Shown: positions 1 through 6,011 of the stretch, one piece after another
Numbering within the stretch: the stretch's first letter is position 1
Layout of the letters: each line of letters opens with the position of its first letter
DNA from: Hyphomicrobiales bacterium
GTDB taxonomy: Bacteria; Pseudomonadota; Alphaproteobacteria; Rhizobiales; Kaistiaceae
NCBI GenBank assembly: GCA_017305815.1
Contig: JAFKJZ010000446.1
Span: forward strand, 1-10,258
Direction: 5' to 3'
DNA: 10,258 nucleotides
The notes under the pieces: generated by a model
Seen by the model: only the letters and a program-made list of their open reading frames with translations
The model's database searches: none
Told to the model about the DNA's origin: nothing
Position numbers and translations under genes: made by a program

Positions 1-899
1 CGATTGCTGAGCGAGCGCGGCAGGCCGTCGGCATAGCCGGCCGCCAGCGTGGCGATGCGCGTCTCGCCCGTCGTTACATGGGTGCCGCCATAGCCGACCG
101 CCGTGCCGGCAGGGACGGTGCAGGTCTGGATGACGCGGACGTCGAGGCGGACGACCGGCCGCATCGGATTGCCGGCCCCCGTCGGGGCGCCACCATAGAG
201 CGCGATGCCCGGCCGGGCGAGGGCGCCGCGATAATCGGGGCCGAGAAACACGCCGGCGGAATTGGCGAAGGAAACGGGCAGGCCGGGAAAGAAGGCGCTT
301 GCCGCCTGCATGACGGACAGTTGCGTCGGGCTCGCCTCGTGTCCCGGCTGGTCGGCGCAGGCGAGGTGGCTCATGATCATCGTCAATCGGATGCCGGAAA
401 GCGCGGCCGGGTCGGCGGCGAGCGCCTGCAATTCGGCGAGCGAAAGGCCGAGACGGGCCATGCCGGTATCGACCTGCAGCACGGCTTCGAGCGTCACGTC
501 GCGAGCGATGGCGAGAGCCGACCAACGTTGCACCTGGTCGAGCGAGTTCAGTACGGGAATGGCGCCGATATTGGCGCAGACGGTTTCGCCGCCCGGTAGC
601 AGGCCGTTCAGCACATAGAGCCGGGAATCGCGCGGGCGGATGGCGGCGAGCCGACGCGCCTCGATGAGATGGGCGACGAAGAAGTCGCGGCAGCCGGCTT
701 CGTGGAGCACCGGAACGACGCGGGCGGCGCCGAGGCCATAGGCGTCCGCCTTGACCACGGCCGCGACGCGCGTCGGCGCGGCGGCGCGGCAGAGGATCCG
801 GTAGTTTTCGGCAAGCGCCGCGAGGTCGATTGTCAGCACGCCGCCTGCCGCGGCCTCGTCGGCGCCAATCCTGGTTTCCAGCCTGACAGTCTCGTTCAT
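1..899 (-). CDS. alr: Alanine racemase, C-terminus cut by window edge
   Basis: PLP-dependent enzyme interconverting L- and D-alanine in the cytoplasm. D-Ala feeds peptidoglycan synthesis or, in catabolic (DadX-type) versions, D-amino acid dehydrogenase. 299 codons are visible from the ATG at 899; the family is about 360-380 residues, so roughly 70-80 C-terminal residues lie outside. Seen: the PLP-lysine motif VVKADAYG (Lys50), the barrel signature ARPGIALYGG, and GYADGLPR near the edge (Tyr289, matching the catalytic Tyr region). A Shine-Dalgarno-like GAGAGGGA (911-918) precedes the ATG. It is divergent from an Lrp/AsnC regulator. Known from rhizobial dad loci: an Lrp-type regulator controls alanine catabolism genes. 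Inference: this is the catabolic dadX rather than the sole biosynthetic alr; a dadA gene beyond the left edge would support that. Family assignment is very secure; the alr/dadX choice is not. Confidence 0.96.
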   Translation of the reverse strand, partial: MNETVRLETRIGADEAAAGGVLTIDLAALAENYRILCRAAAPTRVAAVVKADAYGLGAARVVPVLHEAGCRDFFVAHLIEARRLAAIRPRDSRLYVLNGLLPGGETVCANIGAIPVLNSLDQVQRWSALAIARDVTLEAVLQVDTGMARLGLSLAELQALAADPAALSGIRLTMIMSHLACADQPGHEASPTQLSVMQAASAFFPGLPVSFANSAGVFLGPDYRGALARPGIALYGGAPTGAGNPMRPVVRLDVRVIQTCTVPAGTAVGYGGTHVTTGETRIATLAAGYADGLPRSLSN

Positions 900-928
900 G
901 GCGCGTCCGATCCCTCTCGCTGGAAATC

Positions 929-939
929 AGCATATTGCT
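929..939. promoter_or_regulatory. Palindrome AGCA-TAT-TGCT, candidate Lrp-family operator
   Basis: A perfect 11-bp odd-centred inverted repeat (AGCA TAT TGCT) lies 30 bases upstream of the alanine racemase start, in the 130-base gap shared with the divergent Lrp/AsnC gene. It resembles the AT-centred palindromic boxes bound by Lrp-family proteins; by eye it fits about 11 of 15 positions of the E. coli Lrp consensus. Binding is inferred. No convincing -10/-35 pair was found for either gene in this gap. Confidence 0.35.
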
Positions 940-1029
940 TCATCGTGCGAACTTCCGATCGAAACGCGCATGATGATGCGATAGAGTTATGACAATCGAT
1001 CGTTTCTTCGAATGGTTGGAATAATCTGC

Positions 1030-1485
1030 ATGTCGGGCCTGGACGCCATCGACCGCAACATCATCCGCCTGCTGCGCCTCAATGCCCGGATGAGCAACGC
1101 CAAGCTGGCCGAGGCGGTCGGGCTGTCGGCTTCCGCCTGCCTGCGCCGGGTCAATATCCTGGAGCAGACGGGCGTCATCCGCGGCTATACGGCGCTGGTC
1201 AGCACCGGGGCGGAGGAAGGGATCGCCGTCATCGTCCAGATCACGCTCGACAGGCAGACCGAGGAGTATCTGAACCGCTTCGAGGGGGCGGTGCGGAAAT
1301 ATCCCGAGATCCGGGAGTGCTTCCTGATGACCGGCGGTTCCGATTATTTCCTGCGCGTCGAGGTCGACAGCGCCGCCAATTTCGAGCGGGTGCACAAGGA
1401 GATCCTGTCGGCCCTGCCGGGCGTCGCCCGCATCCATTCGAGCTTCGCCATCCGCAACGTCCTGTCGTCGCGCCGGCCCGGCTAG
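1030..1485 (+). CDS. Lrp/AsnC family transcriptional regulator
   Basis: 151-residue DNA-binding regulator of the feast/famine family. N-terminal winged helix-turn-helix at about residues 5-52 (LDAIDRNIIRLL, then SNAKLAEAVGLSASACLRRV, with GVIRGY at the end of the wing), followed by an RAM/AsnC ligand-binding domain (about 65-145, with MTGGSDYFLRVEV, the usual effector-pocket strand). Length matches the family (about 150-165). The ATG at 1030 is chosen over the in-frame ATG at 1012 because MSGLDAIDRNI begins like other Lrp proteins and a TTGGA lies just upstream, while 1012 has no ribosome site. It is divergent from alanine racemase, which suggests a DadR-like local activator of alanine catabolism responding to alanine; this is inferred from context. 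It is convergent with the KGG gene. The stop codon is TAG. Confidence 0.93.
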   Translation: MSGLDAIDRNIIRLLRLNARMSNAKLAEAVGLSASACLRRVNILEQTGVIRGYTALVSTGAEEGIAVIVQITLDRQTEEYLNRFEGAVRKYPEIRECFLMTGGSDYFLRVEVDSAANFERVHKEILSALPGVARIHSSFAIRNVLSSRRPG

Positions 1486-1532
1486 TGGCCGCCATCCGAT
1501 TCGGTCTCGGGCGCCGGAACGGGGCGCGCATG

Positions 1533-1563
1533 AAAAAAAGACCCGCCCGGGGAGGGGCGGGTC
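1533..1563 (-). terminator. Rho-independent terminator of the KGG gene
   Basis: Stem GACCCGCCC (1540-1548) pairs with GGGCGGGTC (1555-1563) around a 6-base loop. On the minus strand it is followed by seven T (1533-1539). It lies 28 bases past the KGG stop codon. The hairpin may also slow transcription coming from the convergent Lrp gene, but there is no T-tract in that direction. Confidence 0.9.
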
Positions 1564-1591
1564 CAGGTCAGTGCCGCGGGGGCAGCGCGGT

Positions 1592-1777
1592 TCAGCGCTG
1601 GCCGCCCTTGTGCGGATCGCGATCCTTGTTCTGGGATCCCTGTTGAGGCGCCTTCTCGGACGCCTGGCTCTGCTGGCGCTGACCCGCCTGTTCGCCGCCC
1701 TTCTTGCCCATTTCGGAAGCTCGTTTCGGATCGTTGGCAAAATTGCCGGATCCGCCGCGTTGGTCTTTGTTGGGCAT
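1592..1777 (-). CDS. Small KGG-repeat general stress protein
   Basis: 61-residue, very hydrophilic Gln/Gly/Lys/Arg-rich protein of the KGG family (Pfam KGG, stress-induced repeat; related to Con-10/GsiB-type proteins). The hallmark is visible at about residues 11-28: [18 protein letters not shown], with a degenerate second copy at the C-terminus (DPHKGGQR). The middle is Gln/Ser-rich and probably disordered. These proteins accumulate in stress or stationary phase; their molecular role is not established. The start at 1777 is chosen because ribosome site GGAGTGAG lies directly upstream and MPNKDQRGG is the usual N-terminus; the longer reading frame upstream has no family similarity. It is a single-gene unit with its own terminator and an EcfG-like promoter, consistent with general-stress control. 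Confidence 0.9.
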   Translation of the reverse strand: MPNKDQRGGSGNFANDPKRASEMGKKGGEQAGQRQQSQASEKAPQQGSQNKDRDPHKGGQR

Positions 1778-1811
1778 TTCACTCACTCCGATGAACCCCG
1801 TCCGGGTAACA

Positions 1812-1836
1812 AACCCTTCAGTGCGGCGATCGTTCC
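1812..1836 (-). promoter_or_regulatory. EcfG-type general stress promoter for the KGG gene
   Basis: On the minus strand GGAAC (1832-1836), a 16-base spacer and GGTT (1812-1815) match the alphaproteobacterial EcfG consensus GGAAC-N16/17-CGTT except for the first base of the -10. The -10 lies 35 bases before the KGG start, giving a plausible short leader. A small KGG stress protein is the type of gene placed in EcfG regulons. The assignment is inferred from motif, spacing and gene type. Confidence 0.65.
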
Positions 1837-1896
1837 GAACTTTGCCGCATAACGTTAGGTCGCAGCCCGTATTCTCGGGATTCTGGCGCGTTCGTG

Positions 1897-1926
1897 TTGA
1901 CAAGGTAGGGGTGCGCTGCCTATGGT
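1897..1926 (+). promoter_or_regulatory. Sigma-70-type promoter for rpmJ
   Basis: Perfect -35 TTGACA (1897-1902) with an 18-base spacer to TATGGT (1921-1926), or 17 bases to CTATGG. This fits housekeeping promoters of Rhizobiales (TTGAC and CTAT-like -10). It predicts a transcript beginning near 1933 and a leader of about 65 bases before rpmJ. Confidence 0.75.
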
Positions 1927-1942
1927 CCGGCCGAATTTTCGA

Positions 1943-1963
1943 GCGGGCGCCTCTGGCGCTCGT
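1943..1963 (+). other. Hairpin in the rpmJ 5' leader
   Basis: A 9-bp stem with two G-U pairs (1943-1951 with 1955-1963) and the triloop TCT lies about 10 bases after the predicted rpmJ transcription start and 34 bases before the ATG. No T-tract follows, so it is not a terminator. It could stabilise the mRNA or be part of an autoregulatory r-protein leader; the function is not shown. Confidence 0.4.
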
Positions 1964-1997
1964 GTCGTTCCTAGAACCCTTTCGCGAGCGTCGCGCC

Positions 1998-2123
1998 ATG
2001 AAGATCAAGAACTCGCTCAAGTCCCTGCTCGGGCGCCACCGCGCCAACCGGCTCGTCCGCCGGAAGGGCCGTGTTTTCATCATCAACAAGGTCAATCCGC
2101 GCTTCAAGGCCCGTCAGGGCTGA
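1998..2123 (+). CDS. rpmJ: 50S ribosomal protein bL36, cysteine-free type
   Basis: 41-residue basic protein of the large ribosomal subunit. It begins [18 protein letters not shown] and ends [13 protein letters not shown], diagnostic of the YkgO-like (C-minus) bL36 form. It has no cysteine, so it lacks the zinc ribbon of the C-plus paralogue and cannot bind zinc in that way. This form is the usual one in alphaproteobacteria, so it need not imply zinc regulation. The ATG at 1998 is set by family alignment; no clear Shine-Dalgarno is visible, which is odd for a highly expressed gene. A strong promoter and a leader hairpin lie upstream. The TPR protein follows 75 bases downstream and may be co-transcribed. 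Confidence 0.96.
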   Translation: MKIKNSLKSLLGRHRANRLVRRKGRVFIINKVNPRFKARQG

Positions 2124-2129
2124 TTGGCG

Positions 2130-2149
2130 GGTGCGCCATTCCGCGCACC
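2130..2149 (+). other. Hairpin just downstream of rpmJ
   Basis: Perfect 7-bp stem GGTGCGC / GCGCACC with a 6-base loop, 6 bases after the rpmJ stop. The only T-run (2162-2165) is 12 bases further on, so it is a poor intrinsic terminator. It may protect the rpmJ mRNA 3' end. Confidence 0.35.
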
Positions 2150-2169
2150 ACCCGGATACGATTTTGACG

Positions 2170-2208
2170 ATGCCCGCATGAAGGCTTAAATTGCCACCAT
2201 GCGGGCAT
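2170..2208 (+). promoter_or_regulatory. Inverted repeat covering the start codon of the TPR gene
   Basis: ATGCCCGCAT (2170-2179) pairs perfectly over 10 bp with ATGCGGGCAT (2199-2208), leaving a 19-base loop that contains the only Shine-Dalgarno-like GAAGG. The 3' arm begins with the ATG of the TPR gene, and a T-rich stretch follows. It could be a start-masking structure or a weak rpmJ terminator overlapping the next gene. The pairing is seen; the function is inferred. Confidence 0.45.
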
Positions 2209-2789
2209 TTGTCGTTTCGTTGCTTGTTTTCCTTGCGCTTTCGTCGGCGTCGCTTGCAGCGGCGCCGGGCGTTGGTGATTCCGCGTCGAAGGGCGATGGC
2301 CTCGCAGGTCAGAGCATCGACCAGTTGTTCACGTCGCTGGCCAAGCCCGGCGATGAAGCGAGCGGCTCGGCCGTCGAGGCCGAACTGGAGCGCCGCTGGC
2401 GCGATTCCGGCAGCGATACGATCGACTTGCTGATGCAGTGGGCGGCCGAGGCGATCGCCACCAAGGACTACCCTCGCGCCTTCGACTATCTCGATGCGGT
2501 CACGACCATGCGGCCCGATTACATCGAGGGCTGGAACCGTCGCGCCACGCTGTTCTTCCTGCAGGATGAGTATGGCAAGGCCATCTCCGACCTGGAGAAG
2601 GTGCTGGCGCTGGAGCCGCGCCATTTCGGCGCGCTCGCTGGCCTCGGCATGATCCTGAACGACATCGACCGCAAGAAGGAAGCGCTGCTGGCGCTGAAGA
2701 AGGCGATCGCCATCGATCCCTATCTGGACGATCAGGTCCGCGACGCCATCAAGACACTCGAGCCGCAGATCGACGGCCGCGAGATCTAG
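2199..2789 (+). CDS. Secreted TPR-repeat protein of unknown function
   Basis: 196-residue protein with an N-terminal signal peptide (Arg2, hydrophobic core about residues 4-18, cleavage near SLA-AAP at about residue 20-22), so probably periplasmic. Residues 73-174 form about three tetratricopeptide repeats; the clearest are 107-140 (GWNRRATLFFLQDEYGKAI, ending in LALEP) and 141-174 (GALAGLGMILNDIDRKKEAL, ending in IAIDP). TPRs mediate protein-protein contacts; the partner is unknown. Similar short secreted TPR proteins are common in Rhizobiales. The start at 2199 is the only one that gives a signal peptide, but it has no close ribosome site and lies inside a hairpin. It may be transcribed from the rpmJ promoter. 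Stop TAG; convergent with pyk. Confidence 0.85.
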   Translation: MRAFVVSLLVFLALSSASLAAAPGVGDSASKGDGLAGQSIDQLFTSLAKPGDEASGSAVEAELERRWRDSGSDTIDLLMQWAAEAIATKDYPRAFDYLDAVTTMRPDYIEGWNRRATLFFLQDEYGKAISDLEKVLALEPRHFGALAGLGMILNDIDRKKEALLALKKAIAIDPYLDDQVRDAIKTLEPQIDGREI

Positions 2790-2860
2790 TCTCTCTCTCG
2801 ACCACACCACGGATGCCTGCGGCCGTCTTCGGCGGGTATTCTTGCGCGCGGCTGCGCCGC

Positions 2861-2902
2861 GTTCCGGGAAAAGGAAAAGGGCGCGCCGCGTGGCGCGCCC
2901 TT
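2861..2902 (-). terminator. Rho-independent terminator of the DUF1036-pyk operon
   Basis: Perfect 11-bp stem AAGGGCGCGCC (2877-2887) / GGCGCGCCCTT (2892-2902) with a 4-base loop. On the minus strand it is followed by a T-rich tract (TTTTCCTTTT). It lies 38 bases past the pyk stop, between the convergent TPR gene and pyk. The TPR gene has no separate terminator, but the stem could act from either side. Confidence 0.9.
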
Positions 2903-2940
2903 CGAGATCAGCCGCCCGCTCCGCAGAGCGGGGAAAGGCC

Positions 2941-4380
2941 TCAGCGGCGGCCTTCTTCCGCGCCGGTGCCGACATAGGCGATGCGCAGCATGTTGGTCGC
3001 GCCCGGCGTGCGCAGCGGCACGCCGGCGGTGATGATGATCCGGTCGCCGGGCTTTGCGAACTCCTCGCGATGGGCGATGAAGCAGGCGCGGTTCACCATG
3101 TCGTCGAGGTTGTAGGCATCGTCGCTGACGACGCAGTGCAGGCCCCAGACGACCGACAGGCGCCGTGCCGTCGAGACGATCGGCGACAGGGCGATGATCG
3201 GGGTCTGCGGCCGCTCGCGCGCGGCGCGCAGCCCGGTCGAGCCGGACGCCGTGTAGCAGCAGATGGCGGCGAGGTTCAGCGTCTCGGCGATCTGGCGCGC
3301 GGCGGCCGAGATCGCGTCGGCGCCGGTCGCCTCCGGCTCGGTGCGCTGCGCGTGCATGATGTTCTTGTGGTTCGAATCGAGCTCCACCTGGGTGGCGATC
3401 CGGTCCATCGTCGCGACGGCGTCGATCGGGAAGGCGCCGGCGGCGGATTCGGCCGACAGCATGATCGCGTCGGCGCCCTCGTAGACGGCGGTGGCGACGT
3501 CCGACACTTCGGCGCGCGTCGGCACCGGCGCGGTGATCATCGATTCCAGCATCTGGGTGGCGACGACAACCGGCTTGCCGGCACGGCGGCAGGCGCGGGT
3601 GATCTGCTTCTGGATGCCGGGAACCTGCTCGAGCGGCATCTCGACGCCGAGGTCGCCGCGGGCGACCATCAGCGCGTCGGAGATCTCGATGATCTCGGCC
3701 AGGCGCTGCACGGCCTGCGGCTTTTCGATCTTCGACATGATGCCGGCGCGGCCGGCGGCGATCTTGCGCACTTCGGCGACGTCGTCCGGGCGCTGCACGA
3801 AGGACAGCGCGATCCAGTCGACATTGGCCTGCAGGGCGGCGTCGAGATCGGCGCGGTCCTTCTCGGTCAGCGCGCCGGTCTTGATCGTCGAATCCGGGAC
3901 GCTGACGCCCTTGCGGTCGGAGAGCTTGGTGCCGACTTCGACGGTGGTGAGGGCGCTGGTGCCGTTGGTCGAGATGACGCGCAGGCGAACCTTGCCGTCG
4001 TCGATCAGCAGGCGATGGCCCGGCTCGAGCGCCTCGAGGATTTCGGGGTGCGGCAGGAACACGCGCCCGGTGGTGCCGGGGGCCGGGTCGCTGTCGAGCG
4101 TGAAGTTCTGGCCGACGGTGATGTCGACCGCCTTGTCGGCAAACGTACCCAGGCGGAGCTTGGGGCCCTGGAGGTCGGCGAGGATGCCGATCGGCCGGCC
4201 GACTTCGGATTCGACGCTGCGGATGATGCGCACGAGGTCGTTCAGCTTGTCATGGCTCGTATGGCTCATGTTGATGCGGAACACGTCGGCGCCGGCCCGG
4301 AATAGGGCCTCGATCATCTTCTTGTCGGAAGAGGCAGGACCCAGGGTCGCGAGAATCTTGACCTTACGCGACCGTCTCAT
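2941..4380 (-). CDS. pyk: Pyruvate kinase
   Basis: 479-residue glycolytic enzyme making pyruvate and ATP from phosphoenolpyruvate and ADP in the cytoplasm; full family length. Order: A-domain start VKILATLGPASS (8-18) with FRINMSH (Arg35, Asn37); B domain about 72-170; catalytic Lys217 and metal ligand Glu219 in IMSKIEK; metal ligand Asp243 in RGDLGVE; TRAEVSDVATAVYEGADAIM then LSAESAAG (289-315); C-terminal regulatory domain with TASGSTGLRAARERPQ. At the position of muscle-enzyme Glu117 (KGPEIR) it has Lys74 (QGPKLR); in the family Lys here goes with potassium-independent activity, so that is inferred. Its ATG overlaps the stop of the DUF1036 gene (ATGA), indicating translational coupling. 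A strong terminator follows. Confidence 0.98.
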   Translation of the reverse strand: MRRSRKVKILATLGPASSDKKMIEALFRAGADVFRINMSHTSHDKLNDLVRIIRSVESEVGRPIGILADLQGPKLRLGTFADKAVDITVGQNFTLDSDPAPGTTGRVFLPHPEILEALEPGHRLLIDDGKVRLRVISTNGTSALTTVEVGTKLSDRKGVSVPDSTIKTGALTEKDRADLDAALQANVDWIALSFVQRPDDVAEVRKIAAGRAGIMSKIEKPQAVQRLAEIIEISDALMVARGDLGVEMPLEQVPGIQKQITRACRRAGKPVVVATQMLESMITAPVPTRAEVSDVATAVYEGADAIMLSAESAAGAFPIDAVATMDRIATQVELDSNHKNIMHAQRTEPEATGADAISAAARQIAETLNLAAICCYTASGSTGLRAARERPQTPIIALSPIVSTARRLSVVWGLHCVVSDDAYNLDDMVNRACFIAHREEFAKPGDRIIITAGVPLRTPGATNMLRIAYVGTGAEEGRR

Positions 4381-4838
4381 TTGTGCTGCGCTCCTTGCTG
4401 TGCGGGTTCGTTGAGCTGGATCGTCCAGCTGGTTTGTTCGCCGGTGTCGACTTCGAAGAAACCGGAACGGTTAAAACCACGAGGCACGCAATCTTCGGTG
4501 CCCTCAATGGTAAACATTTTGTCTTTCGTGCACATCACGTATTTGCCGCTCCACTCGCCACCGTGGTCGTAGTCGACCGCATAGACGTAATAGTAGCGTG
4601 ACACGAGGGTGCCGCTGACGAGGGTCTCGCAGCTATTGATCGGAACGTTCCACCAGCCTTCGGTGGTCCAGACCTTCTTGTCCTTGTAGCCGATGGCGAC
4701 GCCGACACGACTGGGCGTCTTGTTGCACAGGCGCAAGTCCGCCTTGGCCGGCGCCGACTGCAGGAACAGGACCGCGAGCGCGCCCATGCCAGCGAGGAGG
4801 GCCGTGCGCGGCCAATGTCGAAGCTCGTATGATCGCAT
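4377..4838 (-). CDS. DUF1036 secreted protein, coupled to pyk
   Basis: 153-residue protein. Residues 1-33 form a signal peptide (hydrophobic core about 12-27, cleavage SAPAKA-DLRLC), then a DUF1036 domain (34-142) beginning DLRLCNKTPSRVGVAIGYKD and containing TTEGWWNVPINSCETL. Mature cysteines 38, 70, 103 and 117 could form two disulfides in the periplasm. The function of DUF1036 is unknown. The ATG at 4838 is preferred over the longer frame to 5009 because it places the signal peptide at the N-terminus and because a promoter (4876-4904) lies upstream; no clear ribosome site is seen. The last four bases overlap the pyk start (ATGA), so the two are one operon. This linkage recurs in Rhizobiales, but why a periplasmic protein is tied to pyruvate kinase is not known. 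Confidence 0.88.
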   Translation of the reverse strand: MRSYELRHWPRTALLAGMGALAVLFLQSAPAKADLRLCNKTPSRVGVAIGYKDKKVWTTEGWWNVPINSCETLVSGTLVSRYYYVYAVDYDHGGEWSGKYVMCTKDKMFTIEGTEDCVPRGFNRSGFFEVDTGEQTSWTIQLNEPAQQGAQHK

Positions 4839-4875
4839 CGATGAGGTCGCGAACCGGTTGAGGCAGGAGGCAGCT

Positions 4876-4904
4876 TTATGACGCTGCGGCTTTCCGGCTG
4901 TCAA
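4876..4904 (-). promoter_or_regulatory. Sigma-70-type promoter for DUF1036-pyk
   Basis: On the minus strand a perfect -35 TTGACA (4899-4904) is followed after 17 bases by TCATAA (4876-4881), or after 18 by CATAAA. Transcription would begin near 4868, about 30 bases before the ATG at 4838. This supports the shorter DUF1036 start, since the promoter lies inside the longer reading frame. The rest of the gap up to 5036 shows no gene and no clear terminator for the upstream transporter. Confidence 0.65.
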
Positions 4905-5036
4905 CCTTGAGGCGAGGTGAGTTGCTGCTGGCAAGGCCCGTGTCCGATGCGGGCTGGCCGCCGTTTTCAGTCCGATGAATCGCATTTCTATGATCATCAA
5001 ATTAAACACGGCGGCATGATGGCTGAAACCCCTTCG

Positions 5037-6005
5037 TCAACCGCGGCGTTGCGGCCGGGCGATGAAAATTCCGGCGAGGATCAGGGCGCCGCCCAGCATC
5101 TGGGGCAGCGAGACCGCCTCGCCGAGAAACAGCCAGCCCGCGACGGCGGCGGCGACCGCTTCCAGGAAGATTACCAGCGCTGAAAAAGCGGCGGGCAGAT
5201 GGCCGAGCGCGAAGGCGAGCAGGCCCTGTCCGCCGGCGTGGCTGATGAAGGCGAGCCCGGCGAGCGACGCCGCGCTGTCGACCGTCGAGGGCAGGATGCG
5301 CGGCTCGACGACCATGGCGACGACCCAGAGCGCGGCGGCGGTGATCAGTGTCGACAGGAAGGTGATCTTGCCGGCCGAGGAACGGCGTCGCGCGGCGCGG
5401 ACGGCGAGGAAATAGCCGCCGAAGAAGAACGAGGTGCAGATCCCGTAGAGGTCGCCGTCGAGATGCTCCGGCCGCATCTTCCAGCTGAGCCCGATCAGGA
5501 AGGTGGCGCCGAGCAGGCAGAGCGCCAGCCCCGCCAGCACGCTGCGACCGACCCTCTCGCCGATGAAGAAGCCGGAGCCCAGCACCACCCAGACCGGCGC
5601 CATGGTGGCGAGGAAGGTGGCGTTGGCGACACTCGTCTTCAGGATGGCGAGGTGCCAGAACAGCAGGTCGCCGACGAACAGCGCGCCGGCCGCCAGGATA
5701 GCGCCATCGATCTTCCAGATCGAGGCGAGCGGCGTGCCGGAGCGGCGCGCTTCGAGCGCCGCCCAGGCGAACAGGATCGGCACCGCCCCGCCGACGCGCC
5801 AGAAGGCGCTCGCGAACGGACCGACATCCGCGAGGCGGACGAAGATCGGCGAGACGCCCATCGCCATCGCCCCCAGGACCAGGGCAGGCACGGCGAGTGC
5901 GGCGACGGAGGCGGGCGTCTGGGCGGCGGGCGAGGAGGACAAGGCGATCTCGATGGGGAAGGGGAGCACATTCCTATGGCAGCTCCTCGGCCGGGTCACT
6001 ATCAT
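5037..6005 (-). CDS. EamA/DMT-family transporter (ten-helix)
   Basis: 322-residue inner-membrane protein of the drug/metabolite transporter superfamily with two EamA repeats (about 37-172 and 186-317), each about five helices. Visible signatures: NATFLATMAPVWVVLGSGFF then GERV closing repeat 1, and ALVIFLEAVAAAVAGWLFLG then EAVSLPQMLGGALILAGIFI closing repeat 2. An intracellular basic stretch RAARRRSSAGK (203-213) links the halves, fitting the positive-inside rule. The family exports or imports metabolites; the substrate cannot be read from sequence. The start is uncertain: the ATG at 6005 is only 6 bases from the divergent ATG at 6012. GTG at 5969 (residue 13) or TTG at 5942 (residue 22) would leave room for promoters and still keep every helix. 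No terminator was recognised downstream. Confidence 0.92.
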   Translation of the reverse strand: MIVTRPRSCHRNVLPFPIEIALSSSPAAQTPASVAALAVPALVLGAMAMGVSPIFVRLADVGPFASAFWRVGGAVPILFAWAALEARRSGTPLASIWKIDGAILAAGALFVGDLLFWHLAILKTSVANATFLATMAPVWVVLGSGFFIGERVGRSVLAGLALCLLGATFLIGLSWKMRPEHLDGDLYGICTSFFFGGYFLAVRAARRRSSAGKITFLSTLITAAALWVVAMVVEPRILPSTVDSAASLAGLAFISHAGGQGLLAFALGHLPAAFSALVIFLEAVAAAVAGWLFLGEAVSLPQMLGGALILAGIFIARPQRRG

Positions 6006-6011
6006 TTAACC

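Noticed and set aside
940..1782. 280-codon minus-strand frame across Lrp and the KGG region
   Set aside because: It is antisense to the well-supported Lrp gene and out of frame with the KGG protein; its sequence is Arg/Ala-rich without similarity.
1778..2107. Long upstream extension of the KGG frame
   Set aside because: The extension shows no family similarity and covers the EcfG-like promoter and the rpmJ coding region; MPNKDQRGG with its ribosome site is the natural start.
2842..4305. 487-codon plus-strand frame opposite pyk
   Set aside because: Composition is Gly/Arg/Asp-rich without domain signals and it mirrors the pyruvate kinase codons; it is a shadow.
4839..5009. N-terminal extension of the DUF1036 gene by 57 codons
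   Set aside because: It would bury the signal peptide and contain the TTGACA promoter; the ATG at 4838 gives a normal secreted protein.
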